Shown here: in pieces, positions 26,668-34,550 of the stretch
How positions within the stretch are numbered: position 1 is the stretch's first letter
How the letters are laid out: each line of letters begins with the position of its first letter
Origin: Alphaproteobacteria bacterium
GTDB taxonomy: Bacteria; Pseudomonadota; Alphaproteobacteria; UBA11073
Direction of reading: 5' to 3'
NCBI GenBank assembly: GCA_013289145.1
Contig: JABDAM010000001.1
Coordinates: 68,466-106,900, forward strand
Length of the DNA: 38,435 bases
The notes under the pieces: model-generated
Database searches by the model: none
Seen by the model: only the letters and a program-made list of their open reading frames with translations
Told to the model about the DNA's origin: nothing
Translations under genes and position numbers: made by a program

Positions 26668-27306
26668 ATGACGATGACTGAAACTGCAATTGCAACTCCG
26701 CGTTCCGCGCATCCCCCCAAAGCGCGTAACGAAAGCCAATCTGACCGAATGCTTATCAGTCGCATAAAACAAGGCGATATGGGCGCAATGAACGATTTAA
26801 TTAAAAAATATGAGAGCAGAGCCTATGCTTTTGCCCATCGGTTAACAAAAGATGAAACTGAAGCGGCAGATATTGTTGCCGACGCTTTTGTAAAAGTTTG
26901 GAAATCCATCAAAAACTTTCGGGAGGATAGCAAGTTCACCACCTGGCTCTATAGGATTGAAGCAAATTGTTTTTTCGACAACATAAAGAGCGCCCATAAT
27001 CGCTTTAATAGAGAGACGCTTGAGCTGGAACGATCAATTGTAGAGAATTTAAAGAATGATTGTGAAGATCAGATGGTCGCTTCTGCTCTAGTTAAAGACC
27101 AGAATGCCGCCCTTAAAGCAGCCTTATTAAAGATGCCCAAGGGACAACGCATAACGTTGGTAATGTATTATGCGGAATCCATGTCATATGAAGAGATCGC
27201 AGAAGCCATGAACACTCCGATCGGCACGGTAAAATCAAGATTAAATCGCGGGCGGTTGAGCTTAAGAGACAATTTAAAAGGAAGCATTCTAGAACCGGGG
27301 CAGTAA
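26668..27306 (+). CDS. ECF-type RNA polymerase sigma factor
   Basis: Sigma-70 family group 4 factor, about 212 aa. Region 2 is visible (MNDLIKKYESRAYAFAHRLT, EAADIVADAFVKVWKSI, FTTWLYRIEANCFFD) and region 4 (LPK-like LKMPKGQRITLVMYYAESMSYEEIAEAMNTPIGTVKSRLNRGR) ends the protein. A short N-terminal extension of about 30 residues precedes region 2. ATG at 26668 is favoured, with GGA 8-9 nt upstream; ATG at 26659 adds three residues. No anti-sigma gene is adjacent; two SPFH-like membrane protein genes follow after 143 bp, and the upstream regions share a motif, so they may be its targets or partners. Confidence 0.92.
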   Translation: MTMTETAIATPRSAHPPKARNESQSDRMLISRIKQGDMGAMNDLIKKYESRAYAFAHRLTKDETEAADIVADAFVKVWKSIKNFREDSKFTTWLYRIEANCFFDNIKSAHNRFNRETLELERSIVENLKNDCEDQMVASALVKDQNAALKAALLKMPKGQRITLVMYYAESMSYEEIAEAMNTPIGTVKSRLNRGRLSLRDNLKGSILEPGQ

Positions 27307-27316
27307 ATCCGCCCGT

Positions 27317-27350
27317 CGCCTCAGTAAAATTGCCATAATATCCAAGAAAA
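27317..27350 (+). promoter_or_regulatory. Shared upstream motif, copy B
   Basis: Second copy of the TAAAATTGC-ATAATATC motif, starting about 125 bp before the ATG at 27450, almost the same distance as copy A from its gene. It suggests common control of the sigma gene and the SPFH pair. Confidence 0.45.
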
Positions 27351-27449
27351 ATTTTATTGATATCGATCTGCCGTTATGCTAATTATAGCCTTCAAAGTGA
27401 CTGTATTATCAATCCCACTCTCAAACTCAACATTATAAGGAGATCACCG

Positions 27450-28241
27450 ATGTCAGAAGCAAAAGCCAAACTGCGAGACGCTAATCCAACAAAATACTTG
27501 ATTAACTGCGCGCTCGCTGGCATCGGCGGACTAGTTGCGTTGCACACCCTTTGGCAATCATTTGTGATTGTTCCTGCGCAAAGTTACGGCGTAGATGTAA
27601 AATTGGGGCAATTAAATTCCACCAATCTAAAGCCCGGCATATACGGCAAATTACCTTACTTGGAAGAGATTTACGTTCTCAATAACAATACGATGATCTG
27701 GGAAACAGAAAATGTCGGAACTCCGAAAAATACGTCAGATCAAAACTCAATCGTTGCCGATTTCCGCTTCCATGTAAAAATTAATCCCAAAGTTGGTTCA
27801 CTGGCCCTAACCATCAACAAAGTTGCAAGTGAACGCCGCGCCGAAAACACTTTAAAAGATTTGCAAAATCAGGCCCTGGACGCCTCAGTCGGCAAGTTTT
27901 CATCAAGCGCCACGGAAGCGGACCCTAAAGCGTTCCTGGAACGTTTCAAAGCCAATCTGGAATGGCGAATTCAGCAAAACAACTTGCCAATCGAAATCGA
28001 CGCTGTTGAATTGCTGGAAATGCGCGCCGGTGGGCCAGAGGGCGCAACCAGCGGTCAACGCGAAGTTATTCAGTTACGCATCAGATCCGACAATACGGTC
28101 GAGGAAATGGCCGGCCCAGCCGCCATACCGGTTCCTGCGGCGGGTGGCGGTTTTATCAATCCTCCGCAAAAAACATTCTCCGGCCCTGCAACAGGCTCTG
28201 CACCTGGAGCTTCCACCGGCGGCAAGCCACCTGCTCCCTAA
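27450..28241 (+). CDS. SPFH/prohibitin-like membrane protein 1
   Basis: The 263-aa protein has one membrane segment (about residues 17-40), then an SPFH-like domain: FVIVPAQSYGVDVKLGQL, LKPGIYGKLPYLEEIYVLNNN, SDQNSIVADFRFHVKIN, and NNLPIEIDAVELLEM, matching the band-7 pattern seen in HflC/HflK and prohibitins. The tail is Gly/Pro/Ala-rich. AAGGAG lies 7 nt before the ATG at 27450; the longer frame from 27357 lacks this. It is too short and divergent to be HflC or HflK themselves. Paired with the next gene. Confidence 0.75.
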   Translation: MSEAKAKLRDANPTKYLINCALAGIGGLVALHTLWQSFVIVPAQSYGVDVKLGQLNSTNLKPGIYGKLPYLEEIYVLNNNTMIWETENVGTPKNTSDQNSIVADFRFHVKINPKVGSLALTINKVASERRAENTLKDLQNQALDASVGKFSSSATEADPKAFLERFKANLEWRIQQNNLPIEIDAVELLEMRAGGPEGATSGQREVIQLRIRSDNTVEEMAGPAAIPVPAAGGGFINPPQKTFSGPATGSAPGASTGGKPPAP

Positions 28242-28247
28242 TAGCGA

Positions 28248-28958
28248 ATGGACACTCGCAAGCTTTCCCGCATAAAAAGCTTTTTTCCCAAAATTCGCTT
28301 GGAGAAAAGGCGTGCGCGTGCTTTGGCGGTTTCAGCCCTCGTTGGCGCGGGATTGTATAACGTGCTCACGGTGGTTAACCCCAACCAAATGGCGATGCGT
28401 GAAACCTTGTTCAACGTAACATCTGACCGTTTAATGGGACCAGGGTGGTATTTCCAAATACCCTTCGTCCAATATACGCATGTCTATAACATGAATACCC
28501 AGCGGTTTGATTTCAGCGCAGGCAGCAACCGCTGGATGTTGCCCATCTCCTCTTCCACCTCGGATCAAAACATTTTGCAGGCTGACGTTACGCTTAATTA
28601 CAAAGTCCTGCCCGATGAGCAAAAACTCATCTATCACCGTTGGGACATGCATAATTGGCCTTGGCAAGGTTATTTCGGAAAACCGGACGGCTATTATCAA
28701 TTAACCGGCCTGCTGAATGATTCCGCAAATGCCGTGTTGGGCCGCCGCCGCATGGGCGAGACTCTCAGCAATCCCAAAAAATTCGCTGAAGATTTGTACC
28801 AGGACTTCACGCAACGCTTGCAAATGAACAATGTCCCGGTGGAAGTTGAAAGCCTTGAAGTAAAAGGCTTCAATACCAGTTTTATCCCCAGCCGCACAAA
28901 GTCATACAATGCCGTGGGAACGCGCGTACCGTCCACAACGCCCCTTTCCCCCCAGTAA
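28248..28958 (+). CDS. SPFH/prohibitin-like membrane protein 2
   Basis: The 236-aa paralogue-like partner of the preceding gene, 6 nt downstream. A basic N-terminus (RKLSRIKSFFPKIRLEKRRAR) precedes one membrane segment (about 24-42), then VVNPNQMAMRETLFNV, LMGPGWYFQIPFVQY, SDQNILQADVTLNYKV and NNVPVEVESLEVKGF, the same order of SPFH elements as protein 1 (SDQN-I-ADxxxxxK and NN-PxExxxxE). The two probably form a hetero-oligomer at the inner membrane, as HflK and HflC do; this is inference. Ends in a short Ser/Thr/Pro tail. Confidence 0.72.
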   Translation: MDTRKLSRIKSFFPKIRLEKRRARALAVSALVGAGLYNVLTVVNPNQMAMRETLFNVTSDRLMGPGWYFQIPFVQYTHVYNMNTQRFDFSAGSNRWMLPISSSTSDQNILQADVTLNYKVLPDEQKLIYHRWDMHNWPWQGYFGKPDGYYQLTGLLNDSANAVLGRRRMGETLSNPKKFAEDLYQDFTQRLQMNNVPVEVESLEVKGFNTSFIPSRTKSYNAVGTRVPSTTPLSPQ

Positions 28959-29004
28959 GCGCCCCACCTTTCCACTCGTAGGATAATTTGCTAGATATGC
29001 CGGT

Positions 29005-29316
29005 ATGCAAGTCCGCATCTACCGCCCCTCTAAAAACACCATGCAATCCGGCCGTGCCCTGACCGGCCATTGGGTGCTGGAATACGCGCTGGAAACCGCC
29101 CGCCGTCCGGAACCGCTGATGGGTTGGATATCATCCGGCGATACGGATAACGAAGTGCAATTGCAATTCCCCACGCGCGAGGAAGCCATCGCCTTTGCCA
29201 AGAAAAACGGCTGGACCGCCGACGTGGAAGACGCCCAAGACCGCATTGTCGTCCCGCGCAATTACGCAACCTATTACACCTACCGCGCGCCGAAAAAGAC
29301 GGACAAAGCAAATTAG
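29005..29316 (+). CDS. NADH dehydrogenase accessory subunit, NDUFS4-like
   Basis: Homologue of the 18-kDa accessory subunit of respiratory complex I found in mitochondria and alphaproteobacteria. The 103-aa protein contains VRIYRPSKNTMQSG, HWVLEYA, LMGWISSGDTDNEVQLQF, TREEAIAFAKKNGW and the RNYATYYTYRAPK tail, all characteristic of the ETC complex I conserved region. No Shine-Dalgarno; TAGATA ends 7 nt before the ATG with TTTCCA 17 nt further upstream, so a leaderless transcript is possible. Followed after 3 nt by a Sel1-repeat gene. Confidence 0.93.
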   Translation: MQVRIYRPSKNTMQSGRALTGHWVLEYALETARRPEPLMGWISSGDTDNEVQLQFPTREEAIAFAKKNGWTADVEDAQDRIVVPRNYATYYTYRAPKKTDKAN

Positions 29317-29319
29317 GAC

Positions 29320-30465
29320 ATGCCGCAGCTCAACTGGAAAAGCCTAATTCTAAAACTGGTCGTTGGGATCGTATTAATCGGCTTATTCCTTGGCGCTAAT
29401 ATGCTTTATTATGCAGCGACTTTATTCAATCCCGATAAAGCAGCGGCAGGTGATGCACGGTCGGAATATTACATTGCTCACCCTGACCTACATCACCCCC
29501 TGAAAGAAAAGCGGCAATTAGCCGTTAAGCTATTGCAACATTCTGCCGTGCAGAATTTTGATTTATCTGAATTTTCGCTTGGCCTCTTATATATGGATCC
29601 GGAAGAAAACCGGGATATTATCGAGCAAAATCCAACCGAGGCGGCACGCTGGTTTCTAAAATACTCCGAACAGAATTTTGACAACGACGGCAGTAAAAAT
29701 ATTGATCCTTGGGATATTTTCGATCTCAGCATGCGGCGCGGCTCCCATAACATAAACGACCACACAAGACTTGCTTCCATTGCCGGAATTCTGGGACAGA
29801 TGTTTTATAACGGCATCGGGGTTAAACAAGATTACGCCCAAGCCTTTAAATGGTATAAACGTGCCTATGATTTAGGCACGGGGCACGCCGAAGGCATGCT
29901 CGGCGCGCTGTATTTATGGGGCAACGGCACCGCCAAAGATGCGCAAAAAGGTCTGGCCATGCTGCATAAATGGGCGGACCAAGGCGATTCTTTATCGGAA
30001 TATGAAATAGGACGCGCCTATTTATACGGCACGGGCGTACCGCAAGATGCAAAAGAGGCCGTAAAATGGTTTCAAAAAGGCCTCAACGAAGATTCCGCTT
30101 TTTCCGAAGTCACGATGGGCAGATTATATCAAGTCGGTATGGGCGTTGAAAAAGACAATGCCGCAGCCGTCAAATTATTTCAAAAAGCAGCGGACGGGGG
30201 CAATGCCAAAGGCGCCTATTTTCTCGCGCAGGCTTATTTGAATGGCGACGGCATCGCCATGGATAAGCGGGAAGGCGTCAAATGGCTCTACCGCGCCGCG
30301 CGTGGCGGCTATGATGTTGCCCGCTATGAATTGGGCTTAATCTGTGATCAAGGGCTGCACGGCTTCGCACCGGATAAAAAAGAGGCTTTCAAATGGTATT
30401 CCCTGGCGGCTGACCAAGGAAATCAGGATGCCATTGCCAAAATGGCGCTATTCAAGCAGCCATGA
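29320..30465 (+). CDS. Sel1-repeat membrane-anchored protein
   Basis: The 381-aa protein has an N-terminal membrane anchor (about residues 10-32) and then a series of Sel1-like (TPR-type) repeats from residue about 150: GQMFYNGIGVKQDYAQAFKW, YLWGNGTAKDAQKGLAML, GRAYLYGTGVPQDAKEAVKW, GRLYQVGMGVEKDNAAAVKL, AQAYLNGDGIAMDKREGVKW and a final unit. Such proteins are protein-interaction scaffolds, often periplasmic or membrane-facing; the partner is unknown. Shine-Dalgarno TAGGA overlaps the preceding stop. It overlaps the next gene by 4 nt. Confidence 0.88.
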   Translation: MPQLNWKSLILKLVVGIVLIGLFLGANMLYYAATLFNPDKAAAGDARSEYYIAHPDLHHPLKEKRQLAVKLLQHSAVQNFDLSEFSLGLLYMDPEENRDIIEQNPTEAARWFLKYSEQNFDNDGSKNIDPWDIFDLSMRRGSHNINDHTRLASIAGILGQMFYNGIGVKQDYAQAFKWYKRAYDLGTGHAEGMLGALYLWGNGTAKDAQKGLAMLHKWADQGDSLSEYEIGRAYLYGTGVPQDAKEAVKWFQKGLNEDSAFSEVTMGRLYQVGMGVEKDNAAAVKLFQKAADGGNAKGAYFLAQAYLNGDGIAMDKREGVKWLYRAARGGYDVARYELGLICDQGLHGFAPDKKEAFKWYSLAADQGNQDAIAKMALFKQP

Positions 30466-30989
30466 ATTATGCGGATATCCTGACCCCGGCGCAGATTTTT
30501 GGATTAGCAGCCTTTGGTTTGGACGCCACCGCATTCGCTCTTAAAAACGACCGCGCGCAATTATCGTTGCGGTCTGTCGGCTGCCTGACCTGGGTCGCGC
30601 ATTATTACTTGCTGGGTAAAATGGTGCCCGCGTTTTTTCTCTGCCTGGATTTTATTCGGTATTTTTCCGCCAATTGGGTGCGCGCGCGGCCTGCCCTCAC
30701 CTGGCCCGCGATTATTTTTTTCGCCGCGAGTTATATTACTGCTGGCCTGCTGCTGCAAAATGCTGCGATTGACTTTTTGCCCACCGTCACCGCCGTAGCA
30801 GCCTGTTACTGCACCTATGCTCTGCGCGGCATTCCGATGCGCGTGGGATTTTTCTTTATTATGTCCAGCTGGATGACGTATAACTTTATGGTACATTCCA
30901 TCGGCGGCGTGCTGAACGACGCGGTCGTGGTTTTAATCAACGCCACCACCATTTACCGCATGATCCGCGACGAGCGAAAAACCGCATGA
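30462..30989 (+). CDS. YgjV-like inner-membrane protein
   Basis: The 175-aa protein is strongly hydrophobic with five or six membrane segments. The pattern IFGLAAFGLDATAFALKNDRAQL, CLTWVAHYYLLGK, and the C-terminal INATTIYRMIRDER fits the YgjV family of small inner-membrane proteins with no established function. It overlaps the Sel1 gene (ATGA) and the pip gene by 4 nt each, so the three are probably translated from one mRNA. Confidence 0.72.
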   Translation: MNYADILTPAQIFGLAAFGLDATAFALKNDRAQLSLRSVGCLTWVAHYYLLGKMVPAFFLCLDFIRYFSANWVRARPALTWPAIIFFAASYITAGLLLQNAAIDFLPTVTAVAACYCTYALRGIPMRVGFFFIMSSWMTYNFMVHSIGGVLNDAVVVLINATTIYRMIRDERKTA

Positions 30990-31939
30990 ACCTTTATCCT
31001 GAAATCGAACCCTATCACACCGAATATCTGCCCGTCGGCGACGGGCATGAATTATACCTGGAACAATGCGGCCGCCAGCATGGCGTGCCGATCCTCGTCG
31101 TGCACGGCGGGCCGGGCAGCGGTTGCACGCCTTTGATGCGGCGCTTTTTTGACCCCGAATATTACCGCATCATCTTATTCGACCAGCGCGGCGCGAACCG
31201 CTCGCGCCCTCTTGCCTCGCTGCACGAAAACACGCCCGACAACCTTGTCACCGACATGGAAAAAATCCGCGCGCATTTGGGGATTGATCAATGGCATGTC
31301 TTCGGCGGTTCATGGGGTTCAACATTATCGTTGCTCTACGGCCAAGCGCATCCAGACCGCTGCCTCTCCCTCACCGTGCGCGGCATATTTTTGATGCAGC
31401 CCTCCGAGCTCGATTGGCTCTTCCACGACGCGCAAAATATTTTTCCGGAGGAATGGGAATTATTCATTACCCACCTGTCCGAGGCGCAGCGCAAAAACCC
31501 GCTGCGCGCCTATTACGAATTGCTGCGCTCAACCGACGTTAACACCGTCCGCGCCGCCACGCGCGCGTGGAACCGTTGGGAAAACGCCTGTTCTTATCTG
31601 CTGCCCAATCCCGAAGCGATTTCCGGCCCGCTCGACGACGCGCCCGGCATTTCCCGCGCGGCGATTGAGTGTCATTATTTTTTAAACTGCCTCTTCACCC
31701 CGCACGACCGCATTTTGCAAAACGTCGGCGCATTGCGCGGCATCCCCGCCAGCATCATCCAGGGCCGCTATGACATAGTCTGCCCCATCGCCAATGCCTA
31801 TGCCTTGCACCAAGCCTGGCCCGAAGCCGACTTCATCATCGTCCCCAACAGCGGCCACAGCGCCAACGATCCCGCGATGCGCGTGGCGTTGCTGGGGGCA
31901 GTGGAGCGCCTGAAATGTCATCCCGGACAAAGTGCGTAA
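30986..31939 (+). CDS. pip: Prolyl aminopeptidase (proline iminopeptidase)
   Basis: Removes N-terminal proline from peptides; alpha/beta-hydrolase of family S33, cytosolic. The 317 residues hold the oxyanion motif HGGPGSGC, FDQRGANRS, nucleophile GGSWGSTL, the acid in QGRYDIVCP and the catalytic His in NSGHSA. The N-terminus LYPEIEPYHTEYL is typical. The last 102 bp (31838-31939) are duplicated at 32403-32504, on the far side of an AT-rich insert, with differences mostly at silent positions. The final residues CHPGQ are encoded by the edge of a dispersed GTCATCCCGGG repeat. Confidence 0.94.
   Translation: MNLYPEIEPYHTEYLPVGDGHELYLEQCGRQHGVPILVVHGGPGSGCTPLMRRFFDPEYYRIILFDQRGANRSRPLASLHENTPDNLVTDMEKIRAHLGIDQWHVFGGSWGSTLSLLYGQAHPDRCLSLTVRGIFLMQPSELDWLFHDAQNIFPEEWELFITHLSEAQRKNPLRAYYELLRSTDVNTVRAATRAWNRWENACSYLLPNPEAISGPLDDAPGISRAAIECHYFLNCLFTPHDRILQNVGALRGIPASIIQGRYDIVCPIANAYALHQAWPEADFIIVPNSGHSANDPAMRVALLGAVERLKCHPGQSA
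31838..31939 (+). repeat. Direct repeat of the pip 3' end, proximal copy
   Basis: 102 bp, gap-free alignment with 32403-32504, 89 of 102 positions identical by hand count. This copy is the in-frame end of pip. Confidence 0.9.
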
Positions 31940-31957
31940 ACGGCGTCAATCTAGTTT

Positions 31958-32329
31958 TTAAAATTCAGATGTCAAGCTTTTGGGGCCTTGATGAGCAGTG
32001 TGGATAGCACCGCCCTTATTGCGTTCCATAACGCGTTTATTTACAAGGACATTGTAATTTATAATCTGTGTCAAAACCAAAGGGTTAGTTTCCCCTTCTT
32101 CATGCAATCTCTTTTTAACGTTAGTGATAAAGCGCACACTTTTTGCCAAAGCTGCAGAAGGATCAATTTGAAAAATATCCTCATATTCCTTTGCCAAATC
32201 TTTCATATCATCCGTTGGTAGACCTGTTAGACCCGGAATAATAGTACCAGTTTGAGCCCATCTCGTGATTGGATAAGCGGATGTTTCAGAGTTGCCATCC
32301 AAATTTTCAATATCACTTAAAACCATCAT
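31958..32329 (-). CDS. Hypothetical protein, 123 aa, on an insert
   Basis: Not recognised. Soluble, mixed charge, no signal peptide; contains PITRWAQTGTIIPGLTGLP, a helical middle (KEYEDIFQIDPSAALAKSV) and NYNVLVNKRVMERNKGG. GGAG lies 6 nt before the ATG, and a good promoter (TTGCAA, 17 nt, TATATT) stands upstream, so expression is likely. It is AT-richer than pip and pgk and is the sole gene on the segment bounded by two copies of the pip 3' end. It runs opposite to pip. Confidence 0.6.
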   Translation of the reverse strand: MMVLSDIENLDGNSETSAYPITRWAQTGTIIPGLTGLPTDDMKDLAKEYEDIFQIDPSAALAKSVRFITNVKKRLHEEGETNPLVLTQIINYNVLVNKRVMERNKGGAIHTAHQGPKSLTSEF

Positions 32330-32353
32330 TTTTATCTCCGCATCAATAGTCCA

Positions 32354-32382
32354 AATATACTATTTACATCAGCTTATTGCAA
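32354..32382 (-). promoter_or_regulatory. Promoter of the insert gene
   Basis: On the minus strand TTGCAA (32382-32377), 17 nt, TATATT (32359-32354). A start near 32347 would give a leader of about 18 nt carrying GGAG before the ATG at 32329. Confidence 0.65.
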
Positions 32383-32402
32383 ATAAATTTAATACTTGCA
32401 AA

Positions 32403-32504
32403 ATCGTCCCCAACAGCGGCCACAGCGCGAACGATCCCGCGATGCGTGCGGCGTTATTGGCGGCGGTGGAGCGGTTGAAATGTCATCCCGGGCAAGGCAC
32501 GTAA
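32403..32504 (+). pseudogene. Orphan second copy of the pip 3' end
   Basis: Encodes VPNSGHSANDPAMRAALLAA followed by VERLKCHPGQGT and a stop, matching the last 33 codons of pip with four amino-acid changes but thirteen base changes. The excess of silent differences shows that it diverged as a coding sequence before being separated from its gene body. It has no start of its own. Confidence 0.85.
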
Positions 32505-32527
32505 GCGCCGCAGACCCGGGATCCCGT
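32482..32527. repeat. Dispersed GC-rich palindromic repeat, second copy
   Basis: GTCATCCCGGGC, a variable part, then GCGCCGCAGACCCGGGATCC, near-identical to the reverse complement of 20183-20229. It begins inside the orphan pip tail. Confidence 0.8.
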
Positions 32528-32548
32528 GAAGAATAAGAACCGACCGTC

Positions 32549-32614
32549 GGGAGATCCCGGATAGCAGCTGCGCTAAGCGGCAAGCCGCTAAGCTCCGCTA
32601 GCTTCCGGGATGAC
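32549..32614. repeat. Related palindromic repeat before pgk
   Basis: GGAGATCCCGG and CCGGGATGAC flank a self-complementary middle (CTAAGCGGCAAGCCGCTAAG). It resembles the GTCATCCCGGG family but with a different interior. Confidence 0.65.
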
Positions 32615-32634
32615 AATTTGCTAAAACCACCCCC

Positions 32635-33915
32635 ATGAACTTCAAAACCCTAGACGACATCGCCCTCGCCGGCCTCAAGGTCCTCATCCGCGCGGACCTC
32701 GACGTGCCGATCAAATCCGGCGCGGTGCAGGATAAAATCCGCCTGAAACGTTTCGTGCCGACGCTGCAACGCCTATCTGCGGCGAAGGCGAAAACCATCA
32801 TCATCGGCCACCTCGGCCGCCCGAAATCGCGGGATGAAAGCTTTTCCCAGCGTCCCACCGCGACGGTCCTGGCCGTCGAAATGGGCCATGAAATCAAATT
32901 CGTGGACGACTGCGTGGGCGAGAAAGTCCGCGCGGCTGTCGATGCCATGCAACCCGGCGACATTTTGATGCTTGAAAACCTTCGCTTCCACGCCGACGAA
33001 ACCGCCACCGACAAACGTTTCGCGCACGAAGGCAAAAATAGCTGCGATATCGGCACCAGCACCTTTGCCAAAGATCTCGCATCGCTCGCCGATATCTACG
33101 TCAACGACGCCTTCGCCAATTCACACCGCGCCCATGCATCGATGGTGGAATTGCCCTGCCTGCTGCCCTCTTACGCGGGCCCCATCGTGCAGGCCGAAGT
33201 CGAAGCGCTCGAACGCGCCCTGGAAAATCCCACCCGCCCGATGATGGCGATTGTAGGCGGCTCCAAAGTTTCCACCAAACTCGACCTCCTCAACAACATC
33301 GTGCCGCGCGTGAATAAACTCGTCCTGGGCGGCGCCATGGCAAATACGTTTTTGGCCGCCAAAGGCATCAACGTCGGCGCCTCCATGCACGAAGCCGAAA
33401 TGATCGACCAAGCGCGCACCATCATGAAAACCGCCATCGATCACGGCTGCGAAATCATCCTGCCGCAAGACGCCATCCTCGCCGACCGCGTCGCCTCCGA
33501 CGCGCGCATCCGCATGGCGCCGATCACCGACGTGCGCCCGGATGAAATGATTTTGGATGTCGGCCCCACCAGCATCGCTTACCTCTATCAAACCCTCGAA
33601 CACATGAAAACGCTGCTCTGGAACGGCCCGCTCGGCGTATTTGAAATTCTGCCTTTCGACGCAGGCACCATGGCCGTCGCCAAATTCGCCGCGACGAAAA
33701 CCCAGGCCGGACAGCTGGTCACCATCGCCGGCGGCGGCGATACGGCGGCCGCGATGAACATCGCGGGCGTGGCGGACCGCCTCACCTACCTGTCCACCGC
33801 AGGCGGCGCGTTTTTGGAATGGCTGGAGGGTAAAATATTGCCGGGAATTGCGGCACTGACGCCCAGCGGCGCGACGACCGGTAGCGAAAAACTAAAAATC
33901 GTTTCGCGGAGCTAA
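32635..33915 (+). CDS. pgk: Phosphoglycerate kinase
   Basis: Glycolytic enzyme making 3-phosphoglycerate and ATP from 1,3-bisphosphoglycerate and ADP. The 426-aa protein has GHLGRPK, LENLRFH, NDAFANSHRAHAS, VGGSKVSTK, GGAMANTFL, NGPLGVFE and the nucleotide-binding AGGGDTAAA. The N-terminal substrate loop reads RADLDVP where the family usually has RxDxNVP, so the Asn that contacts 3-phosphoglycerate is Asp (residue 23). The slightly longer C-terminus ends in a Ser/Thr-rich tail. A GTG-started membrane protein gene follows after 8 nt. Confidence 0.97.
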   Translation: MNFKTLDDIALAGLKVLIRADLDVPIKSGAVQDKIRLKRFVPTLQRLSAAKAKTIIIGHLGRPKSRDESFSQRPTATVLAVEMGHEIKFVDDCVGEKVRAAVDAMQPGDILMLENLRFHADETATDKRFAHEGKNSCDIGTSTFAKDLASLADIYVNDAFANSHRAHASMVELPCLLPSYAGPIVQAEVEALERALENPTRPMMAIVGGSKVSTKLDLLNNIVPRVNKLVLGGAMANTFLAAKGINVGASMHEAEMIDQARTIMKTAIDHGCEIILPQDAILADRVASDARIRMAPITDVRPDEMILDVGPTSIAYLYQTLEHMKTLLWNGPLGVFEILPFDAGTMAVAKFAATKTQAGQLVTIAGGGDTAAAMNIAGVADRLTYLSTAGGAFLEWLEGKILPGIAALTPSGATTGSEKLKIVSRS

Positions 33916-33923
33916 TTAAAACG

Positions 33924-34550
33924 GTGCCGGTAAAAACCTCCGTATGGATCATCGGCGTGATTTGTGTGGCGCTTGCCATTTTTACGCTGCACCCGGCGAT
34001 TATGGAAGCGCGCAATCAAATCCCGCCCGGCGGATTTGACGCGCAGAAATTCACCTGCAGCGAATTATTCAAAAACCGCCCCTGGTACGGCACTTTCAAT
34101 TACTGGTTCTGGGCGATGCTGGCGCTGCCGGCATTCATGATTGCCATGATTAATCCGGCGGCGCCCCAGCCGTTACGGATCATCAAAGTCATCGCCGCGA
34201 TATTTATCTTTTATATCCTTCTCAATCTTTCCAACCATCTTTCATGGGACATCCGCAACGCGCAAATCATGAGCCATGAAGACCCCCGCCATCCCGGCAG
34301 CGGTTACCGCATGGACTGCATTGATACCGGCGATGGCGCGAGCCTGGCCTTTGCCTTGCTATTCGGCTGGATTCCGGGACTGATATATGTCGGCTGGTGC
34401 CTGATGGCCTGGCGGAAATACCATGAAACTTTAGGCCGAAAATTTACATACAATATAATAGAACTGATCGCCGTCCGATGCTCGCAAGGGCTCTCTATTT
34501 TACTCTGCGGGTACATCGCCTTTGCCGTTTATAGGTTCTATTTTAGTTAA
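33924..34550 (+). CDS. Hypothetical membrane protein, 208 aa
   Basis: Not recognised. Four or five membrane segments are visible: SVWIIGVICVALAIFTL, FWAMLALPAFMIAMI, IKVIAAIFIFYILLNL, LAFALLFGWIPGLIYVGWCL and a C-terminal one around GLSILLCGYIAFAVYRFYF. A loop between the first two holds FTCSELFKNRPWYGTFNYW. The GTG start has only a GGAG 12 nt upstream; the next ATG would remove 26 residues including the first membrane segment. The 3' end overlaps a convergent gene by 51 bp. Confidence 0.6.
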   Translation: MPVKTSVWIIGVICVALAIFTLHPAIMEARNQIPPGGFDAQKFTCSELFKNRPWYGTFNYWFWAMLALPAFMIAMINPAAPQPLRIIKVIAAIFIFYILLNLSNHLSWDIRNAQIMSHEDPRHPGSGYRMDCIDTGDGASLAFALLFGWIPGLIYVGWCLMAWRKYHETLGRKFTYNIIELIAVRCSQGLSILLCGYIAFAVYRFYFS

